DNA from: Rheinheimera hassiensis
GTDB lineage: Bacteria; Pseudomonadota; Gammaproteobacteria; Enterobacterales; Alteromonadaceae
Assembly (NCBI RefSeq): GCF_022436675.1
Contig: NZ_JAKUJZ010000005.1
Location: 248,001-312,000, forward strand
Direction of reading: 5' to 3'
Length of the DNA stretch: 64,000 nt
The first letter of the stretch is position 1; each line of letters opens with the position of its first letter. The translations under genes were made by a program, and so were the position numbers. Below, piece after piece: positions 1 through 11,126 of this stretch. The notes beneath the pieces are model-generated. The model saw only the letters and a program-made list of their open reading frames with translations, was not told the DNA's origin and ran no database searches.

Positions 1-1010
1 GGCGGCATCTGCAGCTCAAATGAGCGCATCAGATTACTTTCTGCCACCATCCGATATGCCTGCAAAGGCGTATGTTTGCAGCTCTCTACCGCCGTTAAGG
101 TGATATCCTCTGCACCAAGCTGCCATTGCTGCAAATAGGCTGAAACGTCTGCATTAGCCGATTCTGTAACAATAATATTAGGGTAAAATTTTCCGCTTCT
201 ACACAGCTGCTGTGCTGTGGCTTCAGGCAGCTGATATTCGTCGATAAAACCGAGTATATGCATAAATTCATGACGCAACAGCGCCAGACTGGCGTTATCC
301 GGCAGTTGCAAAATACCGTTGTTATAACTGGCTTTACCCCGCCCGGCCACCACCACTAACTGGCTGAAATCGCCATTAGCGACCAGTTGTTCCAGCGCCT
401 GATAACGGCATTGCAGCAGGCTGTTGCTGTCTTCTGAGCACTGCAGTGAGGTGCTATTGATGGTATGCAGGGGTAAAAAACATACTGCTAATTGCGACAA
501 CTGGGCGTCATTTTGCCATTGCTGCAACAGTTGCTGCCAGGTATCCACCCCAGCTTGCTGGCTGGCAACAGGTTGCAAGGTTAGCTGACAGCCTTGTGGG
601 TGCTGATAACCAGCAGAGCTTGCGTTATTACCCTGCCATAGCCCCAGCTCTGCGCGCTGGGCAGCCGAAACAGCGCTTACTGCCATAGTGTTGCTATCAA
701 GCTGCTGTTGTAACCACTGTGCAGTGGCCAGCCGCCCCTGCTGGCGCTGTTGTAATTGCAGCGCATGCTGCAAGGCCTGGCTATCACCTAAATGCGCAGC
801 CTGGCGCATCCAGTGCAGTGCTGCGTCATATTCAGCGCTGGCAAGCCGCTGGCGGGCTAATGTCATAGCTGCGCCAGCGTCTGTCTGTGCCTGCTGCATC
901 AGCACTGCCTCGCTATCAGGTGTGGGCTGGCAGGCACTGAGTAATATAAATGCAAAAAAGCCAGCAAGCTGGCTTTTAATTCGCGTACTGACAAACCACT
1001 TAAGGTTCAT
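1..1010 (-). CDS. Lipoprotein with Sel1-like repeat and HExxH metalloprotease motif (3' end outside window)
   Basis: The reading frame starts with ATG at 1010 (AAGG six bases upstream), overlaps the end of the preceding lipoprotein gene by 11 bp, and runs open off the left edge, giving about 336 residues. The N-terminus is a lipoprotein signal (hydrophobic stretch ending LLSAC, Cys at about residue 27). A Sel1/TPR-like segment follows (AEYDAALHWMRQAAHLGDSQ, about residues 54-73). Further on is HEFMHILGFIDEY, a HExxHxxGxxDEY zinc-protease motif. I infer a periplasmic, membrane-anchored metallopeptidase, possibly acting with the NlpI-like protein next door. I do not recognise a named family, and the C-terminus is not visible. 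Confidence 0.8.
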   Translation of the reverse strand, partial: MNLKWFVSTRIKSQLAGFFAFILLSACQPTPDSEAVLMQQAQTDAGAAMTLARQRLASAEYDAALHWMRQAAHLGDSQALQHALQLQQRQQGRLATAQWLQQQLDSNTMAVSAVSAAQRAELGLWQGNNASSAGYQHPQGCQLTLQPVASQQAGVDTWQQLLQQWQNDAQLSQLAVCFLPLHTINSTSLQCSEDSNSLLQCRYQALEQLVANGDFSQLVVVAGRGKASYNNGILQLPDNASLALLRHEFMHILGFIDEYQLPEATAQQLCRSGKFYPNIIVTESANADVSAYLQQWQLGAEDITLTAVESCKHTPLQAYRMVAESNLMRSFELQMP

Positions 1011-1911
1011 CGAAACCTTCAGGGCTGGTGTTTTCACCACGCAACCTTGCCATTTCTAACCGGGCATAACGATGTTCAACAAACTCGAATACATTGGTTG
1101 CCAGTACTTTTTTATAGTACTCCAGCGCCTGCTCGGGTTGTTGCTTGCTTTCATGCCACTTGGCCAGATAGAAATACGCTTCACATAAACGCTCTGCCAG
1201 TAATTGCGGGCCAGATAAATCCTGCATTACCGAGTCCAGTAAAGCGCTTTCTGTCATCTCCCCGGCCAGAAACTGCACAATATTAGTAGACCATTCGGCC
1301 TGATCCAATATCAGTGCACGCTGCTGCAATTGCTGCTGCGCCTGCTCTGCGGACAGTTCGCTTTGCGCCAGGTATAGCCATATTACACGGTATGCATCTG
1401 TCGGTTTTAACGCCAGAAACCGTTCAAAATCGCCTACGGCTAACTCTGTTTTACCGGCATAATACAGTGCAATACCACGGTTTAAATAAGCAAACTCGTG
1501 CTCAGGGGCCAGCTCCAGCGCAGAATCAAAAGCTTCGTATGCCGAGTCAAAATCACCGCTAACGGTATGATGAATGCCAACAAAGTTGTATGCATCTGCC
1601 ATATCGGGTTTTAACCGCAACGCTCTTAAAAAATCCAGCCGGGCCAGCGAGCGCAGGCCAACACTGTCATACATTACACCGCGATCATAATACAGCTGAG
1701 CAGATTGCTCTTCTGATAGCTCGGCGCGGTACAGAATTTCAGTTAAGCGAGCGATAGCCAGTTCAGTACGGTAAGATACCGCCAGAGGCTCTGGCGTTAG
1801 CCAGCCTCCGGTGGTAGCCGACTGAGTAGTTGCACAACCACCCAGTAATGTTACCAGCAGCGCCAGAGGCGCTGCACGGCGTAACAGCCTATCAGGCATT
1901 TTCTTCAACAT
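1000..1911 (-). CDS. nlpI: TPR lipoprotein NlpI
   Basis: 303 residues, close to the usual ~294. A signal peptide ends in the lipobox LLGGC (Cys about residue 26), so the product is an outer-membrane lipoprotein. The body holds TPR units (for example [22 protein letters not shown] and [22 protein letters not shown]). NlpI is an adaptor for envelope proteases and peptidoglycan hydrolases in E. coli. It lies directly after pnp, as in enteric bacteria, overlapping its end by 20 bp. An ATG four codons inside (1899) is an equally possible start. The downstream lipoprotein gene overlaps its stop codon, so the three genes probably form one transcript. Confidence 0.92.
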   Translation of the reverse strand: MLKKMPDRLLRRAAPLALLVTLLGGCATTQSATTGGWLTPEPLAVSYRTELAIARLTEILYRAELSEEQSAQLYYDRGVMYDSVGLRSLARLDFLRALRLKPDMADAYNFVGIHHTVSGDFDSAYEAFDSALELAPEHEFAYLNRGIALYYAGKTELAVGDFERFLALKPTDAYRVIWLYLAQSELSAEQAQQQLQQRALILDQAEWSTNIVQFLAGEMTESALLDSVMQDLSGPQLLAERLCEAYFYLAKWHESKQQPEQALEYYKKVLATNVFEFVEHRYARLEMARLRGENTSPEGFDEP

Positions 1912-4021
1912 TCGTAGACTCAGTAGAAGGTTTAGCGTTGGCTTCCTTGATACTCAGGCGTACGCGACCTTGCTTGTCAACTTCAAGTACCTTAACCGCC
2001 ACTTTCTGGCCTACGGTTAAATGCTCAGATACATTATTTACGCGCTCATCAGAGATTTGCGAAATATGTACCAAACCATCTTTGCCAGGCAGTACGTTAA
2101 CAAAAGCACCGAAGTCAACGATACGTACTACTTCACCTTCATAAATGGTACCCACTTCAATCTCGGCCGTGATAGCGTTGATCTTGTCGATAGCAATTTG
2201 TGCAGCTTTAGCAGTGGTCGCAGCAATTTTAATGCTGCCGTCATCTTCCAACTCGATAGTTGTGCCGGATTCTTCTGTGATTTGACGAATTACCGCACCA
2301 CCTTTACCGATAACTTCGCGGATTTTCTCCGGGTTAATCTTCATGGTGTAAATACGCGGAGCGTATTCAGACATCTCTTCGCGGTGACCACTGATGGCCT
2401 GGTCCATTACGTTCAGAATATGCAAACGGGCAGCTTTAGCTTGCTTCAGTGCAATTTGCATAATTTCTTTGGTAATGCCGTCGATCTTAATGTCCATTTG
2501 CAGTGCCGTAATACCATCGGTAGTACCGGCTACTTTAAAGTCCATATCGCCTAAGTGATCTTCATCACCTAAGATGTCAGACAGTACAACGAAATCATCG
2601 CCTTCTTTAACCAGGCCCATGGCAATACCGGCGACAGAGGCTTTAATAGGTACGCCTGCGTCCATCAGTGCTAAAGAAGAGCCACATACTGATGCCATAG
2701 AGCTTGAACCGTTAGATTCAGTGATTTCTGACACGATACGTACTGTGTACGGGAAGTCATTGAAATCAGGCATTACTGCTAATACACCACGCTTGGCTAA
2801 ACGGCCGTGGCCGATTTCGCGACGCTTTGGTGAGCCTACCATGCCGGTTTCACCTACGCAGTACGGCGGGAAGTTGTAATGCAGCATAAAGGTGTCGGTT
2901 TTAGCACTTAACAAATCGTCGATGTTTTGTGCATCACGCGCAGTACCTAAAGTCGCTGTTACCAGCGCCTGAGTTTCACCGCGGGTAAACAGCGCTGAAC
3001 CGTGGGTACGTGGTAATACGCCGGTCATTACGCTTAAACCACGGATCATTTCCGGGTCACGGCCGTCGATACGTGGTTCACCTTTGGTGATACGGCCACG
3101 TACTACTTTAGATTCCAGATCGTGGAAAATCTCGCCTACTTCGTTTTTGTTCAGCTCTTCGCCTTCGGCCAGCTGTGCAGTCAGTTTTTCTACTAACGCA
3201 GTTTTGATCTCACCGATACGCTCATAGCGCTTGGCTTTTTCAGTGATCTGATAAGCTTCGCCCAGTTGCGCGCGCGCCAGACCGTCAATTTTTTCAATTA
3301 ACGGCAGGTTTTTCGCCGGTGATTGCCAGTTCCACTTTGGCTTAGCGCCTTCAGCAGCAAATTCGTTAATGGCATTGATAGCAATTTGCATCTGCTCATG
3401 GCCATACATTACTGCACCGAGCATTACGTCTTCAGACAGAATACCGGCTTCAGATTCAACCATTAATACTGCACTGGCAGTACCGGCTACTACTAAGTCT
3501 AATTTAGAGGTTTTCAGCTCTTCTTCTGACGGGTTCAGTACATACTGGTTATTGATATAACCCACGCGGGCGGCACCAATAGGGCCGGCAAACGGAATAC
3601 CCGATAGCGCCAGCGCTGCAGAAGCACCGATTAACGCTACGATGTCCGGCTGAATTTCAGGCTGTACTGATACTACCGTAGCAATAACCTGCACTTCATT
3701 AATAAAGCCTTCAGGGAACAGCGGGCGAATTGGACGGTCGATTAAACGTGAAGTTAAAGTTTCGCCTTCTGACGGGCGACCTTCACGTTTAAAGAAACCA
3801 CCAGGGATACGGCCGGCAGCATACATTTTTTCTTGATAATTTACCGTTAACGGGAAGAAATCCTGACCTGGCTTAGGTTCTCTCTTACCCACTACCGTTA
3901 CTAAAACTGATGTATCACCCAGGCTGGCCAGTACTGCGGCATCTGCCTGACGGGCGATAACGCCGGTTTCTAAGGTGAAAGTATGTTGGCCGAACGGGAA
4001 TGATTTTACGATGGGAGTCAC
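1892..4021 (-). CDS. pnp: Polyribonucleotide nucleotidyltransferase (PNPase)
   Basis: 709 residues, normal length. Phosphorolytic 3'-5' exoribonuclease of the RNA degradosome. Two RNase PH-like domains are joined by a helical linker; [16 protein letters not shown] (about residues 71-86) is typical of the first and [14 protein letters not shown] of the second. These are followed by a KH domain ([15 protein letters not shown], about residue 560) and an S1 domain ([20 protein letters not shown], about residue 625). The gene sits after rpsO with an intrinsic terminator between them, the standard arrangement. The 150-bp leader between that terminator and the start is where PNPase autoregulation through RNase III would be expected; I did not fold it. 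Confidence 0.98.
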   Translation of the reverse strand: MTPIVKSFPFGQHTFTLETGVIARQADAAVLASLGDTSVLVTVVGKREPKPGQDFFPLTVNYQEKMYAAGRIPGGFFKREGRPSEGETLTSRLIDRPIRPLFPEGFINEVQVIATVVSVQPEIQPDIVALIGASAALALSGIPFAGPIGAARVGYINNQYVLNPSEEELKTSKLDLVVAGTASAVLMVESEAGILSEDVMLGAVMYGHEQMQIAINAINEFAAEGAKPKWNWQSPAKNLPLIEKIDGLARAQLGEAYQITEKAKRYERIGEIKTALVEKLTAQLAEGEELNKNEVGEIFHDLESKVVRGRITKGEPRIDGRDPEMIRGLSVMTGVLPRTHGSALFTRGETQALVTATLGTARDAQNIDDLLSAKTDTFMLHYNFPPYCVGETGMVGSPKRREIGHGRLAKRGVLAVMPDFNDFPYTVRIVSEITESNGSSSMASVCGSSLALMDAGVPIKASVAGIAMGLVKEGDDFVVLSDILGDEDHLGDMDFKVAGTTDGITALQMDIKIDGITKEIMQIALKQAKAARLHILNVMDQAISGHREEMSEYAPRIYTMKINPEKIREVIGKGGAVIRQITEESGTTIELEDDGSIKIAATTAKAAQIAIDKINAITAEIEVGTIYEGEVVRIVDFGAFVNVLPGKDGLVHISQISDERVNNVSEHLTVGQKVAVKVLEVDKQGRVRLSIKEANAKPSTESTNVEENA

Positions 4022-4171
4022 GTGTTTGTTTCCTTTACTTAATCGCCTAATTGCGATGTCATTTTTGTCGTTTAATTCTTACTTAGTATACTCTGTAACC
4101 AAAGCGGAAAGATAGTTCAGTCAATCGTTAACTTTAGTGAAAAATAGTCTGCACCCTGACAAGCTGAATTA

Positions 4172-4200
4172 AAAAAAGGGGCTTAAAAGCCCCTTTTTTA
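4172..4200 (-). terminator. Intrinsic terminator between rpsO and pnp
   Basis: On the minus strand a GGGGC/GCCCC core (4178-4182 with 4189-4193), extended by A/T pairs, is followed by a run of seven T. It lies 11 bp beyond the rpsO stop. Read-through past this hairpin would feed pnp. Confidence 0.85.
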
Positions 4201-4210
4201 CTTAAACCGA

Positions 4211-4480
4211 TTAACGGCGTAAGCCTAAACGCTCAATCAGTGTGGCGTAACGGCTCTGGTCTTTACCTTTTAAGTAATCCAGTAACTTACGACGCTGGCT
4301 AACCATACGCAGCAAACCACGACGTGAGTGGAAGTCATGCTTGTGCTGGGCGAAGTGGCCTTGCAGGTGGTTAATAGAAGCAGTTAACAGGGCTACCTGT
4401 ACTTCTGGTGAACCTGTGTCGCCTTGCTTAACAGCGTAGTCAGCAACGATTTTTGCTTTATCAGCAGCGCTTAAAGACAT
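4211..4480 (-). CDS. rpsO: 30S ribosomal protein S15
   Basis: 89 residues from the ATG at 4480, the exact family length. GGAG lies eight bases upstream. A longer in-frame start at 4528 would add 16 residues not found in S15, so I rejected it. Family signatures include [20 protein letters not shown] and [18 protein letters not shown]15 binds 16S rRNA early in assembly of the small-subunit platform. The gene has its own promoter upstream and a terminator downstream, so it can be expressed independently of the truB operon. Confidence 0.98.
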   Translation of the reverse strand: MSLSAADKAKIVADYAVKQGDTGSPEVQVALLTASINHLQGHFAQHKHDFHSRRGLLRMVSQRRKLLDYLKGKDQSRYATLIERLGLRR

Positions 4481-4559
4481 ATTTAACTCCAAATGTGAGT
4501 GAACTACAGTCAGGGAATCGCCGATCACTCATCCAGCAGACCCCAAAAAAATCCGCCGT

Positions 4560-4588
4560 ATAATAGCATTTTACTGCTTTTTTTACAA
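4560..4588 (-). promoter_or_regulatory. Sigma-70 promoter of rpsO
   Basis: On the minus strand TTGTAA (4583-4588) and TATTAT (4560-4565) are separated by exactly 17 bp, in the 129-bp gap between truB and rpsO. An independent rpsO promoter at this place is also known in E. coli. Confidence 0.7.
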
Positions 4589-4609
4589 GGCGTTTCTGCT
4601 ACACAACCC

Positions 4610-5536
4610 TTAGGATAATGTGGCGGTATTTAATAAGCGCCGCGAGCTCAGCACGCCTTGTTCAACCTGGCCAATACCAAAGAAGTTATCGCCTGCGCCA
4701 TGTAACTTAATGGCTGCAATATCAGCCATTGTTACCTGACAGTTCTGGCCATGCTGTAACCGGTGTTGCTCCTGCTCTGTCAGGACCAGCTTCGGCATAT
4801 TTACAATACCGGCGTCCAGCGGTAACAGCAGTGCGTCCATATTGTTAAAATCACCACTGGCATGGCATTGTTCTGCCAAAACATCCAGCTGCGGCGGCGT
4901 AACCATTTGCGCAGCACTAAAAGGCCCAACCTGAGTACGGTGCAAGGCACCCACATGGGCGCCACAACCGAGCGCTTCGCCCAGGTCATCTATCAGGGTG
5001 CGGATATAAGTACCTTTAGAGCAATGCACAATAAAATCGGCCGTGCTGCCGCTGAACTTCAGCAACTCAAAGCGGAAAATACTAATTGGCCTGGCTTCAC
5101 GTGGTACGGTAATACCCTGACGGGCATAGCGGTATAACGGCTGGCCCTGGTATTTAAGTGCTGAAAACATCGTAGGCACCTGTAAGATGTCACCACGAAA
5201 CGCCGTTAGCGCCTGCTCCAGTTCCGCCTGGCTAAATTGCACCGGTTTTTCACTGATCACTTCGCCTTCAACATCACTGGTGTTGGTACGAATGCCAAAG
5301 TTAGCCGTAACCAGATAGGTTTTATCGGTATCGAGCAAAAACTGGCTGAACTTGGTAGCTTCACCAAAGCAGATTGGCAGCAAACCGGAAGCCATAGGAT
5401 CCAGTGCACCGGTATGGCCGGCTTTTTGTGCCTGAAACAGCCAGCGTACCCGCTGCAGAATACCGTTGCTGCTAACTTCCAGCGGCTTGTCTAACAATAA
5501 AATGCCGTTAACGGCCCGGGCATTTTTCCGTGCCAT
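4610..5536 (-). CDS. truB: tRNA pseudouridine-55 synthase TruB
   Basis: 308 residues. Makes pseudouridine 55 in the T-loop of tRNAs. The N-terminus NGILLLDKPLEVSSNGILQ and the catalytic-Asp motif GHTGALDPMASGLLP (Asp at about residue 47) are diagnostic; a PUA-like C-terminal part follows. Its ATG overlaps the rbfA stop by one base (TAATG), which indicates translational coupling. Confidence 0.97.
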   Translation of the reverse strand: MARKNARAVNGILLLDKPLEVSSNGILQRVRWLFQAQKAGHTGALDPMASGLLPICFGEATKFSQFLLDTDKTYLVTANFGIRTNTSDVEGEVISEKPVQFSQAELEQALTAFRGDILQVPTMFSALKYQGQPLYRYARQGITVPREARPISIFRFELLKFSGSTADFIVHCSKGTYIRTLIDDLGEALGCGAHVGALHRTQVGPFSAAQMVTPPQLDVLAEQCHASGDFNNMDALLLPLDAGIVNMPKLVLTEQEQHRLQHGQNCQVTMADIAAIKLHGAGDNFFGIGQVEQGVLSSRRLLNTATLS

Positions 5537-5982
5537 TAGTTTGCCGGCTCGTCACTGCTATTATCGGTGCTGTCAGCTGCATCCGCCACATCATCCAGTG
5601 CCTGGCCTGACTGCAGCCGGCGCCGGTCATCTTCAGCCCGCGCCGTACTCACTAAAGTAGCCATGCGGATACCTTCGTTTAATGACTCATCAAAGGCAAA
5701 ACGGATATGCGGCACAATCCGCGCCTGAATACGTTTACCAATTAAGCTGCGGACAAAACCCGAGGCATCGTTGAGGATTTTAAGATTGTCTTCAACCTTC
5801 TCGTCAGCGAGGCCTAAAAAGGTTACAAACACTTTGGCGTGAGATAAGTCGCGAGATACCTCAACGTCTGACACCGTAATCATACTGTGCAGGCGCGGAT
5901 CTTTAATTTCGCGTTGCAGGATCACCGCCATTTCTTTTTTCATTTGCTGCGACAGTCTGTCGACCCGCGAGAATTCTTTCAT
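5536..5982 (-). CDS. rbfA: Ribosome-binding factor A
   Basis: 148 residues from ATG 5982. The protein begins [19 protein letters not shown], matching the family N-terminus, and contains [20 protein letters not shown] (KH-like fold). RbfA helps mature 16S rRNA in the 30S subunit, especially in the cold. A TTG start at 6024 would add 14 residues encoded inside a terminator hairpin, so I chose the ATG. The C-terminal 30 residues are acidic and of low complexity. Confidence 0.95.
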   Translation of the reverse strand: MKEFSRVDRLSQQMKKEMAVILQREIKDPRLHSMITVSDVEVSRDLSHAKVFVTFLGLADEKVEDNLKILNDASGFVRSLIGKRIQARIVPHIRFAFDESLNEGIRMATLVSTARAEDDRRRLQSGQALDDVADAADSTDNSSDEPAN

Positions 5983-6010
5983 AACTGTATTTCCACTGTC
6001 TGTTGCAGAC

Positions 6011-6037
6011 AAAACAGGGGCCAAAGGCCCCTGTTTT
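6011..6037 (-). terminator. Hairpin between infB and rbfA
   Basis: A perfect 12-bp inverted repeat (6011-6022 with 6026-6037, 3-base loop) begins 17 bp after the infB stop. The downstream U-tract is short (TTTTG), so it is probably a partial terminator or processing stem that lowers rbfA-truB expression relative to infB. Confidence 0.65.
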
Positions 6038-6053
6038 ATTGCTGCGTTGCCTG

Positions 6054-8738
6054 TTACAGGGTGCGTTCAACCTGTATTACTTCAAACACTTCGATCTGAT
6101 CGCCTTCGCGCACATCGTTGTAGTTCTTCACGCCGATACCACATTCAAAGCCGTTACGTACTTCACTAACGTCATCTTTAAAGCGACGCAGCGATTCCAG
6201 TTCGCCTTCGAAAATAACCACGTTGTCACGCAGTACACGGATAGGCGCATTACGTTTGATCACACCTTCCGTTACCATACAGCCGGCTATAGCGCCAAAC
6301 TTAGGTGAACGGAACACATCACGTACCTGTGCCAGGCCGATAATTTGTTGTTTAAACTCAGGTGCTAACATGCCGGTCATCGCCGCACGCACTTCATCTA
6401 ACAACTCATAAATGATGCCGTAGTAACGTAAGTCGAGACCTTCATCTTCTACCAGTTTACGCGCTGTGCCATCGGCACGGACGTTAAAGCCGATAACAAT
6501 CGCAGATGAAGCAGCTGCCAGCGTAACGTCGGTTTCAGTAATTCCACCCACGCCGCTACCAACAATTTTCACTTTAACTTCGTCGGTAGACAACTTCATC
6601 AATGATTCAATGATAGCTTCAACAGAACCTTGTACGTCTGCTTTAAGTACAATGTTCAGCTCTGACACATCGCCTTCAGTCATATTAGCGAACATGTTTT
6701 CCAGCTTAGACTTCTGCTGACGCGCCAGTTTCACATCGCGGAATTTACCCTGACGGTACAGTGCCACTTCACGTGCTTTACGCTCGTCTTTTACTACGGT
6801 TACTTCGTCACCGGCTTGTGGTACACCGGATAAACCTAAGATTTCCACCGGAATAGACGGGCCGGCAGTTTTGATTTCTTTACCGTTTTCGTCACGCATC
6901 GCACGAACCCGGCCGTATTCAAAACCACACAGTACGATTTCGCCCTGCTTCAGTGTACCTTCCTGTACCAGGATAGACGCTACCGGGCCGCGGCCTTTGT
7001 CCAGACGTGATTCAATAACCACACCGCGGGCCAAACCTTCTTTAACCGCTTTTAATTCCAGCAGCTCAGATTGGTTTAGAATGGCTTCAAGTAAATCATC
7101 AATACCCATGCCCGATTTTGCCGACACCGGTACAAACTGCGTGTCACCGCCCCACTCTTCAGAAATAACATCGAATTGCGACAGTTCATTACGTACCCGA
7201 TCCGGATCAGCTTCTGGCTTATCCATTTTGTTCACAGCAACCACGATTGGCACACCGGCGGCTTTTGCATGCTGGATAGCTTCTTTGGTTTGTGGCATTA
7301 CGCCATCATCGGCTGCAACAACCAGAATAACGATATCGGTTGCCTTGGCACCACGGGCACGCATTGACGTAAACGCCGCGTGGCCTGGCGTATCAAGGAA
7401 AGTAACCATACCGCGGTCAGTTTCAACATGATAAGCACCGATATGCTGCGTAATACCACCGGCTTCACCGGCTGCTACTTTAGCTTTACGGATATAATCC
7501 AGTAATGAGGTTTTACCGTGGTCAACGTGGCCCATAACAGTAACTACCGGCGCACGAGGCTCCAGAGCACCCTCACCCTGGCGGTCAGACATTACCGCTT
7601 CTTCCAGCTCGTTTTCTTTGGTCAGGGTAAACTTGTGGCCCATTTCTTCACAGACAATAGCCGCAGTTTCCTGATCAATGACCTGGTTAATGGTCGCCAT
7701 AGCGCCCATTTTCATCATCACTTTAATCACTTCAGACGCTTTAACGGCCATTTTAGCAGCCAGCTCAGCTACAGTGATGGTTTCGCCAATTTTTACTTCG
7801 CGCTCAACCGGCTGGGCTGGTTTATTAAAACCATGCTGCATACTGGTCGGGGTTTTCTTTTTCTTTGAATGACGGTTAGCACGGTTAAAGGCTTCTTTGT
7901 CATTGGCATCGTCTTTTTTCTTGCCTTTAACAACAGGCGCTTTTTTACCGGCGCCACGACGGCCAGCACGCTCTTCTTTAGCGTCAACTTCGTCTTCTGC
8001 CTGTTTGGCAAATTCGTTGCTGGTCAGGTGGTAATCATCGGTATCCGCTGGTTTGGCTTTTTCTTCCTGTGCCCAACGTTCGCCATTTTCCTCTGCCAAC
8101 TTACGCGCAGCTTCCGCCTGCTTAGCGGCTTCTTCTTCCAATTTACGCAGTGCTTCAGCTTCCTGTTGCTGACGAATACGATCAGCTTCTTTACGCGCTT
8201 CTTCTTTCGCGGCACGACGCGCCGCTTCTTCCGGATCGTCTTTTAACAGCTGGGCCTGCTTAGCATCTTCGCGACGTTTAGCTTCGGCAGCTTTGCGCTC
8301 GGCTTCTTCCTTTGCTTTAGCTGCAGCAATTTCTTTCGCTTTGCGATCTGCTTCAGCACGGGCATGATCAGCTTCGGCACGGGCTTTTTCTTCAGCCAAG
8401 CGCGCTTCTTCCTGCGCTTTTAATGTCGCTTCGTCAATTATCGGCTTTTTCACGTAAGTTTTTTGCTTACGCACTTCAACCTGAATCTCACGGTTACGAC
8501 CTGCGCCACCCGCTACACTTAGTGTCGTTTTTTCTTTGCGTTTTAATGTTAAACGCGCAGGTTCTGCCGACTTACCACCATGCTGAGCACTTAAATGTTC
8601 CAGCAGGGATTTTTTCTCATCTTCGCTGACTACCTGACCGGCTGCTTTACTGATACCGGCATCAGCGAATTGCTGCACTAACCGCTCAACAGTAGTACCG
8701 ACATCACTGGCTAGCTTTTCTATAGTGACTTCTGCCAT
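6054..8738 (-). CDS. infB: Translation initiation factor IF-2
   Basis: 894 residues. GTPase that brings fMet-tRNA to the 30S subunit. An N-terminal IF2-N helix domain comes first, then a long charged Ala/Glu/Lys/Arg-rich linker (about residues 120-270), a second IF2-N domain, and the G domain with [11 protein letters not shown] (about residue 401), DTPGHAAF and NKMDKP. Domains II-IV follow. It lies in the nusA-infB order with a 21-bp gap. Confidence 0.98.
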   Translation of the reverse strand: MAEVTIEKLASDVGTTVERLVQQFADAGISKAAGQVVSEDEKKSLLEHLSAQHGGKSAEPARLTLKRKEKTTLSVAGGAGRNREIQVEVRKQKTYVKKPIIDEATLKAQEEARLAEEKARAEADHARAEADRKAKEIAAAKAKEEAERKAAEAKRREDAKQAQLLKDDPEEAARRAAKEEARKEADRIRQQQEAEALRKLEEEAAKQAEAARKLAEENGERWAQEEKAKPADTDDYHLTSNEFAKQAEDEVDAKEERAGRRGAGKKAPVVKGKKKDDANDKEAFNRANRHSKKKKTPTSMQHGFNKPAQPVEREVKIGETITVAELAAKMAVKASEVIKVMMKMGAMATINQVIDQETAAIVCEEMGHKFTLTKENELEEAVMSDRQGEGALEPRAPVVTVMGHVDHGKTSLLDYIRKAKVAAGEAGGITQHIGAYHVETDRGMVTFLDTPGHAAFTSMRARGAKATDIVILVVAADDGVMPQTKEAIQHAKAAGVPIVVAVNKMDKPEADPDRVRNELSQFDVISEEWGGDTQFVPVSAKSGMGIDDLLEAILNQSELLELKAVKEGLARGVVIESRLDKGRGPVASILVQEGTLKQGEIVLCGFEYGRVRAMRDENGKEIKTAGPSIPVEILGLSGVPQAGDEVTVVKDERKAREVALYRQGKFRDVKLARQQKSKLENMFANMTEGDVSELNIVLKADVQGSVEAIIESLMKLSTDEVKVKIVGSGVGGITETDVTLAAASSAIVIGFNVRADGTARKLVEDEGLDLRYYGIIYELLDEVRAAMTGMLAPEFKQQIIGLAQVRDVFRSPKFGAIAGCMVTEGVIKRNAPIRVLRDNVVIFEGELESLRRFKDDVSEVRNGFECGIGVKNYNDVREGDQIEVFEVIQVERTL

Positions 8739-8759
8739 TTGTGTTGTTACCTCCGTTGA

Positions 8760-10259
8760 CTACTTATTTTCTTCGCTAAACCAAACGATATTACGGGCTG
8801 CCATAATCAGGTCGGCGGCTTGTTGTTCCGACATGGGGGCAATTTCCAGTAAATCGTCTACACCCAGCTCTGCCAGGTCGTCTAACGTTGTTACCCCTTT
8901 ACTGGCCAGAACATAGGCTGTATGGGTATCTAATTCTTTCAGCGCTAACAGCGCTTCAGTGGGTTGCGCATCTTCCAGTGATTCCTCACTGGCCAGAGCG
9001 CGGGTGGTTAATACTGCTTTGGCACGACCACGCAGCTCTTCCACTGTCGCTTCGTCCAGACCATCGATGCTTAACAGCTCGCTGATTGGTACATAAGCAA
9101 TTTCTTCCAGTGTGGAGAAACCTTCATCTACCAGCACATCGGCAAAGTCTTCGTCAATTTCAAGTGCATCAACAAATACCTGACGTACCTTGGCGGTTTC
9201 TTCCTGGTGTTTTTGCTTCATGGCGCTAACCGACATAACGTTCAGTTCCCAGCCGGTAAGCTGGCTGGCTAAACGTACGTTCTGGCCGTTACGGCCAATA
9301 GCCATTGCCAGGTTGGCGTCTTCTACCGCGATATCCATTGAATGCGTGTCTTCATCAACGATGATAGAGGCAACTTCAGCCGGAGCCATGGCATTGATAA
9401 CAAACTGCGCATCGTTATCGTCATACAGCACAATATCAACCCGCTCACCGGCCAGCTCGTTAGAGACAGCCTGCACGCGTGAACCACGCATACCTACACA
9501 AGCACCAACCGGGTCAATACGACGGTCGTTACTCTTAACGGCGATTTTGGCACGGGCACCTGGATCACGGGCAGCGCCACGCAGTTCAATCATCTCTTCG
9601 CCGATTTCAGGCACTTCAATGCGGAATAATTCCAGTAGCATTTCCGGGCGTGACCGGCTTAAAAACAACTGAGCACCACGCGCTTCCGGTTTTACTTCAA
9701 ACAACAACGCACGAATACGATCGCCTGGGCGATAGGTTTCACGCGGGAGCATTTCATCACGGCCTAACATCGCCTCGGCGTTGTTACCTAAATCAACAAT
9801 GATGCTGTCACGGTTTACTTTTTTCACCACGCCGGTAACTAATTCACCCACCTGGTCAATATAAGCTTCTACCACCTGTGAACGCTCGGCTTCACGTACT
9901 TTCTGTACGATTACCTGCTTGGCCATCTGGGTAGTAATACGGTCAAATTCGATAGAGTCAATTTGCTCTTCGTAGTAATCGCCAATCTTTACCGAAGGGT
10001 CGTCGTACTGCGCCGCAGATAACGTCATTTCGCGGTATGGGTGCTCTTGCACCTGATCGTCAGGAATAACCTGCCAGCGACGGAAGGTCTCATAAGAGCC
10101 TGTCTTACGGTCTATATTAACGCGAACTTCAATATCGCCTTCATTCTTTTTCTTGGTGGCCGCTGCCAGTGCAAACTCCAGTGCCTGGAAGATCTTTTCC
10201 CGTGGCACAGATTTTTCGTTTGAAACTGCATCAACAACTAATAATATTTCTTTTGCCAT
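8760..10259 (-). CDS. nusA: Transcription termination/antitermination protein NusA
   Basis: 499 residues, as in E. coli. The order is an N-terminal RNA-polymerase-binding domain, an S1 domain ([20 protein letters not shown]), KH1/KH2 ([37 protein letters not shown]) and two C-terminal acidic repeats with helix-hairpin-helix character. It modulates pausing, Rho and antitermination. It is encoded between rimP and infB. Confidence 0.98.
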   Translation of the reverse strand: MAKEILLVVDAVSNEKSVPREKIFQALEFALAAATKKKNEGDIEVRVNIDRKTGSYETFRRWQVIPDDQVQEHPYREMTLSAAQYDDPSVKIGDYYEEQIDSIEFDRITTQMAKQVIVQKVREAERSQVVEAYIDQVGELVTGVVKKVNRDSIIVDLGNNAEAMLGRDEMLPRETYRPGDRIRALLFEVKPEARGAQLFLSRSRPEMLLELFRIEVPEIGEEMIELRGAARDPGARAKIAVKSNDRRIDPVGACVGMRGSRVQAVSNELAGERVDIVLYDDNDAQFVINAMAPAEVASIIVDEDTHSMDIAVEDANLAMAIGRNGQNVRLASQLTGWELNVMSVSAMKQKHQEETAKVRQVFVDALEIDEDFADVLVDEGFSTLEEIAYVPISELLSIDGLDEATVEELRGRAKAVLTTRALASEESLEDAQPTEALLALKELDTHTAYVLASKGVTTLDDLAELGVDDLLEIAPMSEQQAADLIMAARNIVWFSEENK

Positions 10260-10288
10260 TGTTTGTTGCCTCGCTTTGCCCCGATACC

Positions 10289-10744
10289 TTAAAACACCGG
10301 TACCACGTTTGCTTTATCTACGTTATCCATCAGCAAACGATAGGGTTTGCCATCTACTTCCACTATCAACATATCGTCTTCAATAGCTGTTAGTACGCCT
10401 TTAAACTTACGCCGGCCATCCTGTGGAATAGCCAGTTTTACTTCAATTTTTTGCCCTACCACCGCCAGAAAATGGGCAGGTGTAAACAATGGCCGATCCA
10501 GACCTGGTGACGATACCTCAAGCAGGTATTCATTGGTGATTGGATCTTCCACATCTAAAATGGCACTCACTTCGCGGCTAACCAGCGCACAATCGTCAAC
10601 ATTGATACCATCCACGTGTTCAATATACAGCCGTAGAGTTGAGTGACGACCAGCCTGTACCAGTTCAAGCCCCAACAACTCAAAGCCTGCGGCTTCAACG
10701 GTTGGCAGCAATAACTCTGTCAGTGTCTGTTCTTGCTTAGTCAA
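10289..10744 (-). CDS. rimP: Ribosome maturation factor RimP
   Basis: 151 residues. Small-subunit assembly factor. The family pattern [20 protein letters not shown] and [16 protein letters not shown] is present. It is the first protein gene of the rimP-nusA-infB operon. The promoter is inferred to lie upstream of tRNAfMet, with two terminator-like hairpins in between. Confidence 0.96.
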   Translation of the reverse strand: MTKQEQTLTELLLPTVEAAGFELLGLELVQAGRHSTLRLYIEHVDGINVDDCALVSREVSAILDVEDPITNEYLLEVSSPGLDRPLFTPAHFLAVVGQKIEVKLAIPQDGRRKFKGVLTAIEDDMLIVEVDGKPYRLLMDNVDKANVVPVF

Positions 10745-10809
10745 CGAGACCTCCGGAAATTCTGCTGTAACCTGCTACTTTGTCAGTAACAGCGGCAACA
10801 ACAGTAAAT

Positions 10810-10830
10810 AAAAAAAGGGCGTTTAGCCCA
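10810..10830 (-). terminator. Terminator between tRNAfMet and rimP (distal)
   Basis: On the minus strand GGGC and GCCC (10826-10829 and 10817-10820) form a short stem followed by seven T. It lies 65 bp before rimP and probably attenuates read-through from the tRNA promoter. Confidence 0.6.
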
Positions 10831-10860
10831 TTACTGCGTAAAACTGAGTCTGCAGATACG

Positions 10861-10884
10861 AAAACGCCCCGAACTAGCGGGGCG
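10861..10884 (-). terminator. Terminator between tRNAfMet and rimP (proximal)
   Basis: A GC-rich 6-bp stem (CGCCCC/GGGGCG, 10865-10870 with 10879-10884) is followed on the minus strand by TTTT. This is consistent with partial termination after tRNAfMet. Confidence 0.6.
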
Positions 10885-10950
10885 AATGGGCATCCAATCA
10901 ACTAACATATCGCCAATGTTAATTGAAAATCTAATCACTTCATAAGAAGT

Positions 10951-10995
10951 TGGTTGCGGGAGCCCCAAGATTTAAGAGCGAACCGACAACCTTCA
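10951..10995 (-). pseudogene. Degenerate 3' fragment of tRNAfMet
   Basis: On the minus strand this stretch repeats the 3' part of the adjacent tRNAfMet: GAAGGTtGTCGGTTC and GGCTCCCGCAACCA are both present. They are separated by about 9 extra bases in the T-loop region, and the 5' half and anticodon are missing. A 17-bp exact match to the intact gene (ending at the CCA) starts at 10949. It cannot make a normal tRNA and looks like a decayed tandem duplicate or the scar of recombination at the tRNA 3' end. Confidence 0.7.
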
Positions 10996-11033
10996 GTACT
11001 AAAATACAATTAAACTATTTTGTACTGCAAAGT

Positions 11034-11110
<77 letters not shown>

Positions 11111-11126
11111 TCCGTAATTGGCGCTT

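Noticed and set aside
688-1059. Cys-rich 123-residue plus-strand open frame at the left end
   Set aside because: Antisense to the lipoprotein gene; the Cys codons are the complement of Gln/Ala/Ser-rich coding sequence.
2021-2554. 177-residue plus-strand open frame
   Set aside because: Antisense shadow of pnp with no ribosome site or family resemblance.
7869-8246. Hydrophobic Phe-rich 125-residue plus-strand open frame
   Set aside because: It is the complement of the Lys/Glu/Ala-rich linker of infB, which automatically yields Phe and Leu codons.
10951-10995. A functional third tRNA gene
   Set aside because: The 5' half and anticodon are missing and the T-loop is disrupted.
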